Below are positions 43,001 through 51,008 of a stretch of DNA of 64,000 bases, piece by piece. Origin of the DNA: Candidatus Litorirhabdus singularis. Its GTDB lineage: Bacteria > Pseudomonadota > Gammaproteobacteria > Pseudomonadales > Halieaceae. The stretch's first letter is position 1. Every line of letters begins with the position of its first letter. A program made the translations under genes and the position numbers. The DNA lies in the NCBI RefSeq assembly GCF_026262625.1, contig NZ_SHNN01000005.1:186001-250000 (forward strand), given 5' to 3'. Below the pieces are notes generated by a model. It searched no databases. It was given only the letters and a program-made list of their open reading frames with translations, and had not been told where the DNA came from.

Positions 43001-43012
43001 CGGGCGTTAAGC
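42915..43012 (+). repeat. Decayed attC at the end of the array
   Basis: ATTTAGCAAGCG resembles an R'' box (expected ATTTAAC from the cassette start TTAAAT) and GCGGGCGTTAAGC an R' box. The inner stem is weak. Probably the last, inactive attC. Confidence 0.5.
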
Positions 43013-43036
43013 TGTCCGCTCACAATTACCTAAACT

Positions 43037-44122
43037 ATGAAAATATTTCAGTCGCGTATAAGTTATTCTCTCCAGTGTAAGCGAATATTAGCTTATCCTG
43101 TTTTTTGCTTGCTACTTATCTCTCTGGGCATCGTATCTTGCGGTCGCGCTAAGGATGTAGGTGTTCTCCAAGGATCACCGCTAGATGACTTGCCCACATG
43201 GATTACGCCATTACTTGCATCGGGTGTTCGTCCTGACTGGTCGGCTGACGGAAGTCATCTAGTCTACCTTGATTCTTTGGTAGGTAATGTTCTGGAGTTA
43301 AATCTGGAAACTGGTGTGAGCCTAAGCCTGACTAAGCACTTTGATCATAATGGTTTTACTCGCGCACGATACCTGGCCAACGGCGATTTATTACTGTGCG
43401 GACCCGTAGGCAAAGAGCACAATGAAGAGGAAAAAGGGCGTTGGCATACGGGTCTATGGTACTTGCCACGTGATGGAAATCAGCCAGCACAAGATCTAAA
43501 AGAGCCTTGTTTTGAAGGGCCGGCAGTATCAAGGCTCGATATGCTCATTGCCTGGACCAAATCGGATTACCCTAACGAAGTCCTTTTTGCACGCTCGGAG
43601 ATATGGGCTGGTCGAATCGTAGTGAATGCTGGCCAGGCGAAAATAATTGACCAGCGGAAACTGATGGATCGTAAAGACTTCATGTACCTGGCGTTTCTCG
43701 AAACTCAAGACTTTCGTCCACCAGACGAAGTCGAGCTTATCTTCACTGCTTATGCATACAAAGGTGGCGAGGTGATGGGCTTTAATATGCGGTCCGGCGA
43801 AATTACTAATTATTCTCAGGATTGGGCCTACGATGAAGCCGAAGGTGTTTTTCCAGACGGGAATTCAGTTGCGATCGAACGAGAGGTCGATACTTACACA
43901 GCTATGCCAGTTGGCGATATTGATATCTGGCAATTAGCACTTGATGCTCAAGGCAAGTCGCGAAGGCTCACCCACTTTAGCCAGTACTCGGGCTTTGGTG
44001 CCAATAATCCAGTAATAAGCCCCAACGGCCGTAAAATGGCGTTCGGATTACGCATAAAGGGAGGTGAACATGGAAACGCTCATGGAATTTTGCTCTACCA
44101 CTTCGACAAGGCTCCGAAATAG
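43037..44122 (+). CDS. TolB-like beta-propeller lipoprotein
   Basis: A 361-residue protein with a lipoprotein signal peptide: basic start, core YPVFCLLLISLGIV and lipobox IVSC with Cys35. The mature part has repeats of the TolB/WD40-like PD40 type, such as GVRPDWSADGSHLVYLDS and NPVISPNGRKMAFGL, suggesting a six- or seven-bladed propeller facing the periplasm. No Tol-Pal genes are near. It follows directly after the decayed last attC and may be a former cassette. Role unknown. Confidence 0.75.
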   Translation: MKIFQSRISYSLQCKRILAYPVFCLLLISLGIVSCGRAKDVGVLQGSPLDDLPTWITPLLASGVRPDWSADGSHLVYLDSLVGNVLELNLETGVSLSLTKHFDHNGFTRARYLANGDLLLCGPVGKEHNEEEKGRWHTGLWYLPRDGNQPAQDLKEPCFEGPAVSRLDMLIAWTKSDYPNEVLFARSEIWAGRIVVNAGQAKIIDQRKLMDRKDFMYLAFLETQDFRPPDEVELIFTAYAYKGGEVMGFNMRSGEITNYSQDWAYDEAEGVFPDGNSVAIEREVDTYTAMPVGDIDIWQLALDAQGKSRRLTHFSQYSGFGANNPVISPNGRKMAFGLRIKGGEHGNAHGILLYHFDKAPK

Positions 44123-44170
44123 CGAAGCAAGTTAATCAGGTGTGACGGCTGTCAGAAATGCAGAGCATTA

Positions 44171-44189
44171 ACGCGGAAAACTCCCGCGT
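44171..44189 (+). terminator. Hairpin after the propeller gene
   Basis: ACGCGG-AAAACTC-CCGCGT followed by an AT-rich ATTTATTATAGTTT; a plausible factor-independent terminator. Confidence 0.5.
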
Positions 44190-44236
44190 ATTTATTATAG
44201 TTTCGTTCATGCGACGAATTATTACTAAGGAATCTT

Positions 44237-44602
44237 ATGCTGAAGTACCCCCATATCATCTCTGCGATAATGTTTTTGGCGATGGCTGTGATACAACTGA
44301 ACGACTCAGATCCGTTGTATTGGGTCTCAGTCTACCTGACTATAGCGGTCGTCGCTGGAGCAAGCTATTTTGGTAGTCACCTGGAGGTACTTTCGAAGGT
44401 TGCAATTGGCATGGTGGTAGCTGGTCTCCTCATTTCGGCACCTGGTGTAATGGACTACTTTGCGGCAGAAGACTACGCTTCCATCTTTGGGCGGATGACC
44501 GTTGAAAAGCGGTACATTGAATCAGCTCGTGAATTTGGAGGATTGCTCATTTCAGCAGTTTACTTAACGTACTTCGAGGTATCGGCAAGCGCTAGTAATT
44601 AG
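44237..44602 (+). CDS. TMEM220-family membrane protein
   Basis: A 121-residue protein with four hydrophobic segments. The N-terminal block ISAIMFLAMAVIQLNDSDPLYWVSVY carries the QLNDxDPLxW signature of the transmembrane 220 family, found from bacteria to animals with unknown function. The C-terminal half has ESAREFGGLLISAVYL. AAGGAATC precedes ATG 44237. Confidence 0.8.
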   Translation: MLKYPHIISAIMFLAMAVIQLNDSDPLYWVSVYLTIAVVAGASYFGSHLEVLSKVAIGMVVAGLLISAPGVMDYFAAEDYASIFGRMTVEKRYIESAREFGGLLISAVYLTYFEVSASASN

Positions 44603-44650
44603 ACTATCGCGTTCTAGTAAAAAACAAGATGGAAGAAGCGACGAAATCCT

Positions 44651-44965
44651 ATGACTAAAGTAATCCACTTGCAATCCAGTGACCCACTTATCGGTGACTG
44701 GGTGCCAGCTGATTTGTATTCAGACATAGTAATTTCTATTTCAAAGGAAGATGACCAATATATAGTGTCAGTTTTTGATTTAGATGATCACGAAGAAGCT
44801 GAAGTATATGAAGTCAAATATGATAATTCAGAGTTATCATTCAATGTGCATTGGGCATCAAATGGCAGATTTATAAAGTACGGATTATTGTTGTCATCAG
44901 ACACTACCGTCAGGCTAATTTATACATACAGTGGCCAAGAAACCTGGATAAGAAAAGAACCTTAA
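44651..44965 (+). CDS. Unknown small soluble protein
   Basis: A 104-residue acidic protein without signal peptide or membrane helix. The strand pattern DIVISISKEDDQYIVSVFDLDD...ELSFNVHWASNGRFIKYGLLL suggests a small beta-barrel (lipocalin-like pattern ending in YTYSGQETWIRKE). AT-rich compared with the core genes, as are the cassettes. No family recognised. Confidence 0.55.
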   Translation: MTKVIHLQSSDPLIGDWVPADLYSDIVISISKEDDQYIVSVFDLDDHEEAEVYEVKYDNSELSFNVHWASNGRFIKYGLLLSSDTTVRLIYTYSGQETWIRKEP

Positions 44966-45106
44966 CAAAACGCTCAAGAGTGACAAAGCGCATTAGCTAC
45001 CTACAGGGTATGAAAACCTGACGTCCAAACTGTCTCGCGGCATTTTGGGCGCAGGTGTTTGCGTCCTTGTAATCAACATACGAAATTAGCGAGGTTTTGA
45101 GCTGGT

Positions 45107-46144
45107 ATGACGAAAAATCGATTAAAGCTGGTGCTCAGAGTAGTACTACTTGCTGGGACAGCAATTTCCATGTTCTTTGTGCCTTGGATCTTGGTAAAGG
45201 CTTGGATATTGCCGTTACCTGATGGGGTTCAAGATCAATTGGACGAAGCTATTGGTCATGGATTTGATGGAGTGATTGTCTATGTCGGGCAGGCTGGCAA
45301 GCCGGCAGAGCTTTACGCCTCTGGGTGGCATGATAGGAAAAGCAGAATACCTGCTGATCCTAAGGCCTTATTTAAAATCGCTAGTATTAGCAAGCTATAT
45401 GTCGCCGTTGCCGTCACCAAATTGGCTAGTGAAGGACGTTTGTCTTTAGATGAAACGCTTGCTGATTACTTTCCAGAACTTGTGGGGAGAATTGAGCATG
45501 CCGATAAGATCACCTTGAGATTTATGGCGCAGCACAGAAGTGGAATTCCCAATTTCACCGACAATCCTGGGTTTTGGCAAAACCCACCTGATAGTGGTGA
45601 TCAAGCACTTGAATACGCACTTGATTTGCCTGCCAACTTTGAGCCTGATAAGGATTATGGCTATTCAAACACCAATTATTTTTTGCTTTCCAGAATCATT
45701 GAGGAAGTCGTGGGTTATAGCCGTCAGCAATATTTCAAGGAGGAGATCTTGCTGCCACTGGGGCTGAAAAATACCTTCGGTTCGCTCAGTGAAGTGAATA
45801 TGGACGATGTGATGAGTGGCTACTATGTTGGTATTGAGTCAGACTTCAAGAGTGAGCACCAGGGAATGCTAGCTACAGCAGAGGACGTGGGTATATTTCT
45901 GCGGGCCTTGAACGATGGCAGATTGCTGAATGATGAAGAACAGGCGCTCTATTCCTCCATTTATGTGTATGAGCATACTGGTTTGGTTCCTGGTTATCAG
46001 AGTTTAGCCAAGTACCACAAAGACATTGATACCGTTGTTATTCAATTTAATAATACAACTGATTTCAATGGGTATGATTGGAATTTGGCGGAGATAATAT
46101 ACAGTCGGATTATCAAAATACTGAAAAATAGAGAAGACTCATAG
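45107..46144 (+). CDS. Serine hydrolase, class C beta-lactamase/esterase family
   Basis: A 345-residue penicillin-binding-protein-like hydrolase with an N-terminal signal anchor (VVLLAGTAISMFFVPWILV). Catalytic motifs: SISK (SxxK nucleophile at about residue 94-97), YSNTN (YxN) and HTGLVPG (HxG-like third motif). Relatives are esterases or D-Ala-peptidases more often than true beta-lactamases. It stands alone in an AT-rich accessory zone. Confidence 0.83.
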   Translation: MTKNRLKLVLRVVLLAGTAISMFFVPWILVKAWILPLPDGVQDQLDEAIGHGFDGVIVYVGQAGKPAELYASGWHDRKSRIPADPKALFKIASISKLYVAVAVTKLASEGRLSLDETLADYFPELVGRIEHADKITLRFMAQHRSGIPNFTDNPGFWQNPPDSGDQALEYALDLPANFEPDKDYGYSNTNYFLLSRIIEEVVGYSRQQYFKEEILLPLGLKNTFGSLSEVNMDDVMSGYYVGIESDFKSEHQGMLATAEDVGIFLRALNDGRLLNDEEQALYSSIYVYEHTGLVPGYQSLAKYHKDIDTVVIQFNNTTDFNGYDWNLAEIIYSRIIKILKNREDS

Positions 46145-46203
46145 CAAGGATTTTGATTAGTTTAATGCCGCTGAAAAATAGCCTGACACAGTAAGTGATT
46201 TTT

Positions 46204-46680
46204 ATGCAACCCTTTGACACTCAGTTTACTCTTTCTCGACATTACCTCGCTGAGTGTTTTGATGAGTCTTTACCTTATGGTAAGAACCCGAATCCTAATT
46301 ATCTGTTTCCGGCGTCATTTCTAGCTACCGGTGCGGGGTTACTGTTTTTTACCGAGCAACCTAAAGTATTCGGTGGCATGTTAATCGCTTTGGCTGTTTT
46401 GGAGCTCATTCATATACGGTTTCGCCGAGCCTGGTGGTTAAGGCGGCAGATGTGGGGGAGGAGTGCCGATAGCGAAGTGACATTGAACATCGATGAAGAT
46501 GGAGTCCGAACCCAGAGCGCCTATGCGCAAACAGCGCTATTGTGGTCTGATATAGAGCGCGTCATAGAAACAGATTTAGGACTTATTCTGACAACACAAT
46601 CCGGAGGTCAGCAGTACCTGTCCAAATCGCTATTTTCTACTGAATTGATAATCGAGATTGTTGCGAAAAGTGGTGATTAG
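46204..46680 (+). CDS. YcxB-like domain membrane protein
   Basis: A 158-residue protein: short soluble start (FDTQFTLSRHYLAECFDES), two membrane helices (about residues 32-65) and a C-terminal YcxB-like domain with EVTLNIDEDGVRTQSAYAQTALLWSDIERVIET and LILTTQSGGQQYLSKSLF. Function of the domain is unknown. ATG 46204 is used; GTG 46195 is in frame. Confidence 0.72.
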   Translation: MQPFDTQFTLSRHYLAECFDESLPYGKNPNPNYLFPASFLATGAGLLFFTEQPKVFGGMLIALAVLELIHIRFRRAWWLRRQMWGRSADSEVTLNIDEDGVRTQSAYAQTALLWSDIERVIETDLGLILTTQSGGQQYLSKSLFSTELIIEIVAKSGD

Positions 46681-47018
46681 GGTTCATTTTCAAAAATGGA
46701 GTCGCCAACCACCAGCAGGCTTTCATAAACTATATAGCCCAACCCGTGTTTAGCTAGACCTGAAACCAAGACTAGACACGCTTTTTCTTACCACCGCCGT
46801 CGCATCTGGAAATAGTCTGAAAGGGAAATAGTTATGAACTGGTAAATGCTGGGCACCTCTGCAGATATGGTTGCGGCCGTCGCTGTTGTGGTGTCTGTTG
46901 TTTATCTTGCGAAACTAATTGAGCAAAGTACCATAGCATCAAATAGTGAAACGGCCGTCGCATTGAGCGACGGTTCGACTATAGAACTCGGCGTTTGAGA
47001 GATAAGAGGTTAAATATA
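46681..47018 (+). other. Gap with a dead family A gene remnant
   Basis: The first 150 bases hold no gene I can identify. The rest contains the family A remnant described separately (46834-46998). Confidence 0.5.
46834..46998 (+). pseudogene. Family A remnant (stop codon after MNW, truncated)
   Basis: AAAGGGAAATAGTT precedes ATG-AAC-TGG-TAA: the family start MNW is followed by a stop, then the same frame goes on with MLGTSADMVAAVAVVVSVVYLAKLIEQST, clearly the family A membrane helix, and ends after about 50 codons without the helical domain. A dead, truncated copy lying 4 kb beyond the last attC. Confidence 0.75.
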
Positions 47019-47519
47019 ATGGCCTATAGTCATGAACAGTTATCTGATATTGAGTTAATTCGAGACGCGACTAAACACTATTCGCGAGGTGTCGACAGGC
47101 TAGACGCTGACATTATGAAGCTGGCCTATTGGCCGGAAGCCACCGACGAACATGGCGTGTTCAATGGCAATGCTTGGGATTTTTGTGATTTTTGTATGGA
47201 AGCGCACGTGGGCTGGCGCTCTACAATGCACTGCGTCTTTAACCACACGATCGAGTTGGATACAGATGGTATTCATGCTCGTGGTGAGTCATATAACGTT
47301 GCGTATCTGTTTAAGGCGGATACATCCCTGTTAGATACCTGGTACGGACGTTACCTGGATGAATACGAAAAACGTGGTGATGAGTGGCGTATTATCAGGA
47401 GAGTGTGTGTCCATGAGGGCTCCACCTCCAGCGAGAGCCCGAAGATGGAAATCGAGACGCAGGGATTCCGGCAAGGCTCGTTTGATCGTCCCTCTTCTAA
47501 CAGGCCGGTTGGGCCCTAG
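47019..47519 (+). CDS. SnoaL_4-type NTF2-like protein
   Basis: A 166-residue protein with ELIRDATKHYSRGVDRLDADIMKLAYWPEATDEHGVFNG, the typical start of SnoaL_4 domains, whose Asp-His pair (DEHG) sits at the active-site mouth in related enzymes. Later RWSTMHCVFNHTIELDTDG-like strands and YLDEYEKRGDEWRIIRRV complete the fold. Frequent in steroid and aromatic degraders. ATG 47019 lies within the preferred family start. Confidence 0.8.
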   Translation: MAYSHEQLSDIELIRDATKHYSRGVDRLDADIMKLAYWPEATDEHGVFNGNAWDFCDFCMEAHVGWRSTMHCVFNHTIELDTDGIHARGESYNVAYLFKADTSLLDTWYGRYLDEYEKRGDEWRIIRRVCVHEGSTSSESPKMEIETQGFRQGSFDRPSSNRPVGP

Positions 47520-47566
47520 TACACGCTAATCAAAAACGACGATCAATCCATCATAAGAGAGGCTGC

Positions 47567-48160
47567 ATGAGTAGAAAACCCGCGTTTACTTCTTTCTCTG
47601 AAACAACTGCAGAGGATTGGGAGAATATATTCTCTGAACAAGCTTCAATGTATACAGAATTGCCGAATCGGATTATCGATCATCTGAAACTTTTGAAGGG
47701 TGACTTTTCCGGGTTCCCTGTAGATCGTCTGAACCATTGCCTGCAGACTGCGACACTGGCTCAAGAGGCCGATGAGAGTGAAGAGCACGTTGTCTGCGCG
47801 CTGCTTCATGATATTGGCGACACCCTGGCCAGTTTGAATCATGCGGATTTGGCCGCCACAATTTTGCAACCGTTCGTTTCTGAAGAGAATCACTGGATGG
47901 TTAAGCATCATGGTATTTTTCAGGGCTATCATTTCTTTCATCACATTGGCCTGGACCGAAATATGCGGGATCAGTTTAGGGGCAGCCCGAATTAACAGAG
48001 AACCGCGCATTTCGTGGAGAAGTATGATAACCCTGCCTTTGACCCGGGTAAAAAGGTACTGCCACTGGAGTTCTTTCAACCTTTAGTAACAAACGTTTTT
48101 AGTTCACCAAAGCATAGTCTTTACCCTACGGGAGTCGGCACGAACACATCAGGATCATGA
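47567..48160 (+). pseudogene. HD-domain phosphohydrolase with in-frame stop
   Basis: The first 142 residues carry an HD domain: HCLQTATLAQEADESEEHVVCALLHDIGD (HD in LLHDIGD) and HHGIFQGYHFFHHIGLD. A TAA at 47993-47995 follows RDQFRGSPN, but the same frame continues with RTAHFVEKYDNPAFDPG and LPLEFFQPLV to TGA 48158, giving about 197 codons, the usual length of this family of predicted phosphohydrolases linked to inositol-oxygenase-like folds. A single nonsense change therefore shortens the protein by about 55 residues. Confidence 0.72.
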
Positions 48161-48726
48161 GAGGATTCGTCAGTTTCTTTTGCTTTATCAAGGTGTCCTT
48201 GAAAGCAGAAATACTGTCGTTGTGCAGTGTGCTTCAACTTTCTCCCAAGCTCTATGCACTTGAAGAGCGCGATACTATTTTTCCTCAAAAGCTCTGGACG
48301 GAAATTCGAGTATTGAGAAGCATATTAGGTGGCCGTCTTTTAGTGCTGGTTGACGGCCAGTGGCAGCATTTGGACTCAAATACCTTGAAGCCTCAGACGC
48401 CACCAACAGAGCAGCAACAAACCCTGCTTTTGAGCGATGCTGTCAGCAATAATCCGGAAAGGTATGGGCGTATCGTGGGGCGAGAGGGCGAGGTCTACAT
48501 AACTTCAACTGGAGTTGAGCTAACGCTTGACTGGAATACCTTGAAGATTACCCAATCCGGCACTGATACTAAATTCATTGGCCTCTTGTACAAAATCCAC
48601 TATTTGCAATGGCTGGGTAACAAGCAGATTAACACTGGCCTTGGCATTGTTGGCCTGTTGGCTCTTTCATTGCTGGCCTACCATGGGTTTATCCTTTATA
48701 CAAGAAGGCGGAGAGAGGCATCCTAA
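48157..48726 (+). CDS. PepSY-like protein with C-terminal membrane helix
   Basis: A 189-residue protein with a hydrophobic N-terminus, a soluble middle (LWTEIRVLRSILGGRLLVLVDGQWQHLD, then GREGEVYITSTGVELTLDWNTLKITQSG) and the C-terminal FIGLLYKIHYLQWLGNKQINTGLGIVGLLALSLLAYHGFILY, typical for PepSY-associated membrane proteins. Its ATG overlaps the extended HD frame by four bases (ATGA). It may itself be a shortened form, since family members are often longer. Confidence 0.55.
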   Translation: MRGFVSFFCFIKVSLKAEILSLCSVLQLSPKLYALEERDTIFPQKLWTEIRVLRSILGGRLLVLVDGQWQHLDSNTLKPQTPPTEQQQTLLLSDAVSNNPERYGRIVGREGEVYITSTGVELTLDWNTLKITQSGTDTKFIGLLYKIHYLQWLGNKQINTGLGIVGLLALSLLAYHGFILYTRRRREAS

Positions 48727-48828
48727 CCAGCTTCCATTCTCGCTTGCAGATGTCCAACAAAACGCGGGCAGGTCAGGTTAGGCATGCTACAGTGCGCTGG
48801 GGTGTCAGGAATCGGAGCGCGTCTTCAT

Positions 48829-49074
48829 ATGAGTAACGAGCAACCCAACAATCCGTTGCATGGATTAACGTTGGAGATGGTTGTAACGAGCCTGCAAGAG
48901 CGCTATGGCTGGGACGGTCTGGCCCAGAGGATTGACATTAATTGCTTTAAAAATGACCCTTCCATTAAGTCATCACTGAAGTTTCTTAGAAAAACCCAAT
49001 GGGCGAGGGATAAGGTTGAAAGTTTGTATATTTCGACACTTGAACAAAAGTCTCCTTGGGAAAGGGCGAAATAG
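48829..49074 (+). CDS. VF530 family (DUF2132) DNA-binding protein
   Basis: An 81-residue protein that matches VF530 almost throughout: [29 protein letters not shown] and [28 protein letters not shown]530 of Vibrio fischeri has a small helical fold and binds DNA; its cellular role is unclear. ATG 48829 is set by the family start. Confidence 0.9.
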   Translation: MSNEQPNNPLHGLTLEMVVTSLQERYGWDGLAQRIDINCFKNDPSIKSSLKFLRKTQWARDKVESLYISTLEQKSPWERAK

Positions 49075-49136
49075 CCGGATGTGCCTTCGCGCACTCACAC
49101 CATATTATTGGGCAAGAGCCTGCTGTTGGGAGAAGT

Positions 49137-49385
49137 ATGAAAGTATTGGTACGTAACCTGGATCGTGCAACGACCGAAAAAGAATTGAGTGAGCTGTTTC
49201 AAACCTTTGGCAGCGTTCAATCTTGTGATTTGATAATCGATAAAGTCAGTGGTGAATCCAAAGGCTTTGGCTTTATCGAAATGCCAAAGGTGGGGGAGGC
49301 AAAGAGCGCTATGAAAGCCCTTAATAACTCCACGTTGGGTAGTAACAAGATTCGGGTCAAAAAGGCGGAAGGCAAGGTTGATTAA
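49137..49385 (+). CDS. RRM-domain RNA-binding protein
   Basis: An 82-residue single RNA recognition motif: RNP2 VLVRNL at residues 3-8 and RNP1 SKGFGFIEM at about 42-50, flanked by the usual beta-alpha-beta pattern. Bacterial RRM proteins of this size bind RNA and are often cold induced. GGGAGAAGT precedes ATG 49137. The stop overlaps the start of the next gene. Confidence 0.9.
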   Translation: MKVLVRNLDRATTEKELSELFQTFGSVQSCDLIIDKVSGESKGFGFIEMPKVGEAKSAMKALNNSTLGSNKIRVKKAEGKVD

Positions 49386-49671
49386 CAAGGTATCAGAAGC
49401 CAAAGTTAGTTGCTCCAATTGCAAGGCTTGTTGCTGCCGTTTAGAGGTCATGATTGTCACTGACACCGGCGTTCCTGATGTTCATGTTGCCGTCGACGAA
49501 TGGGGTGCAGAAACTATGCTGCGTTTGGATGATGGCTGGTGCTCCGCTATAGATCGTGAAACCTTTTTGTGCACAATCTATGAGAACAGGCCTTTGATCT
49601 GCCGAGAATTTGAAATGGGCTCCTATGAATGTATTAGCGAAAGAAAGGAGCAGGGAGTCACTTCATGCTGA
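49378..49671 (+). CDS. YkgJ-family cysteine cluster protein
   Basis: A 97-residue protein with the zinc/iron-chelating cysteine pattern of the CxxCxxCC family: CSNCKACCCRLEV, later WCSAID, FLCTIYENRPLICREFEMG and a last CIS. This spacing is typical of YkgJ-type proteins predicted to bind zinc or a metal cluster. It starts with TTG 49378, eight bases inside the RRM gene end. Confidence 0.85.
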   Translation: MINKVSEAKVSCSNCKACCCRLEVMIVTDTGVPDVHVAVDEWGAETMLRLDDGWCSAIDRETFLCTIYENRPLICREFEMGSYECISERKEQGVTSC

Positions 49672-49740
49672 TAGCAATTTACTCAAACCTGGACATACAA
49701 ACGTTGGTAGGCAGAGTAGCTGAGTGCTGTGAGGTCAAAA

Positions 49741-50076
49741 ATGCTGCCGATCAATAAGATATTTGGGCTGACTCTGGCGCTCATCGCTTGCTACGCCTGT
49801 TACCAAACACTGAGCCAAACCGGGATGATCTATCAGAATTTCACGGCGTTCTTCGAGTCAAGCGTCGCCATGGCCATTTTGGCTACCGCTGCTGTTTTGT
49901 TAGTACCCGTGTCGGTTTTGGCGCTGGCGTATCTGGTGAATTTAAATCAACGTAAGTACCTGATACTGCTGCCGCTCTCGCATGCTGCTATTTTGCTACC
50001 GGGATTTCTGTCTATCGTTGTAGTGGCTATCGTTCTCGTCTGGTGGTTTTCAAAATACGGCTCGACCGCAGGCTAA
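49741..50076 (+). CDS. Unknown small membrane protein
   Basis: A 111-residue protein with helices near residues 5-22, 42-70 and 78-103 and few charges. No family recognised. ATG 49741 is preceded by GAGGTC; an in-frame GTG at 49729 is possible. Confidence 0.55.
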   Translation: MLPINKIFGLTLALIACYACYQTLSQTGMIYQNFTAFFESSVAMAILATAAVLLVPVSVLALAYLVNLNQRKYLILLPLSHAAILLPGFLSIVVVAIVLVWWFSKYGSTAG

Positions 50077-50393
50077 AGCGCTCCCAAGAAGCCTGTCAGA
50101 GGCGCCACGCGGCCTTCTGTGCCGGTTTCTGCAACATCAAGGCTCGTTAGCAGGGGTTCGCCGTTGCTGGCTTCGGCAATGGTTTTTTTACCTGTCGTGC
50201 GGCATGCGTAATGGCAACAGGCGAGTGGGTCTTTGTTTCAGGGGAACTATGTACATACCGAAGCATTTTGAAGTAACTGAACAGCAAGCTACGGCCGGAC
50301 ACTATTCATGACAGATCCAGTTTACAGTAGGCCCCTGATGGCGCCGACAAAGATTCGTGCAATCCTGTTTTTGCAGCCGATGAGCGTGGACCA
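50077..50393 (+). other. Intergenic region with gene remnants
   Basis: On the minus strand an open frame (50074-50195) reads KKTIAEASNGEPLLTSLD and ends at the start of the gap; it looks like the tail of a lost gene. On the plus strand a PaiB-like stub starts at 50249. No complete gene is seen. Confidence 0.45.
50249..50311 (+). pseudogene. PaiB-like (FMN-binding regulator) N-terminal stub
   Basis: CAGGGGAACT precedes ATG 50249; the 20-codon frame begins MYIPKHFEVTEQQA, the hallmark start of PaiB-type FMN-binding transcriptional regulators, and then stops. The remaining about 190 residues are absent. Confidence 0.6.
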
Positions 50394-51008
50394 ATGCTAG
50401 ATAAATATCCAGGCTATGCGGCGCTGGCGGAATGCGAGCAGGAAGGCAAAGACTTTGTAATTAAGTACCAGGATCGCGGGAGTGATGTCTTGCTTATGGC
50501 GCCTCATGCGGGCTCTATAGAGCCTAAAACCAGTGAAGTAGTATTGGCAATAGCCGGAGAGGAGATTTCTTACTATCTGTTCGAGGGCATAAAGCCATGC
50601 GGTAACTGGGATTTGCATATCACCAGCACTAACTTTGATGAGCCTCAAGCTGTGCGTCTGGCCCAGAACTGCCAGTCGGTGGTCACGATTCATGGCGAAG
50701 GTAGCGAGAGTATCGTGGCATTTCTTGGCGGACGGAATGTTGTTCTCAGAGATTCTATCGCCAACTCCCTTAACGATGCTGGCTTCGTCACCGGTCGGCA
50801 CGACAATCCCCGTCTTCAGGGCGAATCGAAAAACAATATCTGCAATCGCTCCGCTAACGGTGCTGGTGTGCAGTTGGAGCTAGGCAGAGGCCTGCGCAGG
50901 CTGTTGTTTGGCTCTGACACGCTGGAAGGTCATTCAACAAGCACCGTGCAGCTCAAAAAATTTGCCGCTGCAGTAAGAAAGGGATTGAGACCGCCGCAAG
51001 CTACCTAG
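50394..51008 (+). CDS. Poly-gamma-glutamate hydrolase family protein
   Basis: A 204-residue zinc peptidase-like protein. DVLLMAPHAGSIEPKTSEVVLAIAG holds the first zinc ligands (PHAGxxE), then DLHITSTNFDEP, SVVTIHGEGSE with the third histidine and GVQLELGRGLR with the catalytic Glu. This order matches phage-type gamma-polyglutamate hydrolases (PghP). No signal peptide is evident. Its end overlaps the convergent SulP gene by four bases. Confidence 0.85.
   Translation: MLDKYPGYAALAECEQEGKDFVIKYQDRGSDVLLMAPHAGSIEPKTSEVVLAIAGEEISYYLFEGIKPCGNWDLHITSTNFDEPQAVRLAQNCQSVVTIHGEGSESIVAFLGGRNVVLRDSIANSLNDAGFVTGRHDNPRLQGESKNNICNRSANGAGVQLELGRGLRRLLFGSDTLEGHSTSTVQLKKFAAAVRKGLRPPQAT

Larger units (their letters stand above)
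22607..43012 (+). mobile_element. Sedentary chromosomal integron (intI, attI and about 29 cassettes)
   Basis: The element consists of intI on the minus strand, a recombination core at 23810, and cassettes whose genes read rightwards. Each ends in an imperfect palindrome with outer boxes of type YAACAAG...GCGTTRG. In 19 cassettes the six bases before the final C of the R'' box are the exact complement of the first six bases of the same cassette, as expected if each cassette circularises through its own attC. The last clear site is at 42685; a decayed one ends at 43012. Most cassettes have no promoter of their own. Confidence 0.95.

Noticed and set aside
44957-45075. A further attC starting with TTAACAAAACGCTCAAGAG
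   Set aside because: The left half looks VCR-like, but no matching R' box with GTTRRRY follows; GTGTTTGCG is only a weak partner. It may be a remnant, not a site I can support.
45107-46144. Antibiotic-resistance beta-lactamase
   Set aside because: The SxxK, YxN and HxG motifs are shared with esterases and peptidases of the same fold; nothing indicates a true resistance enzyme.
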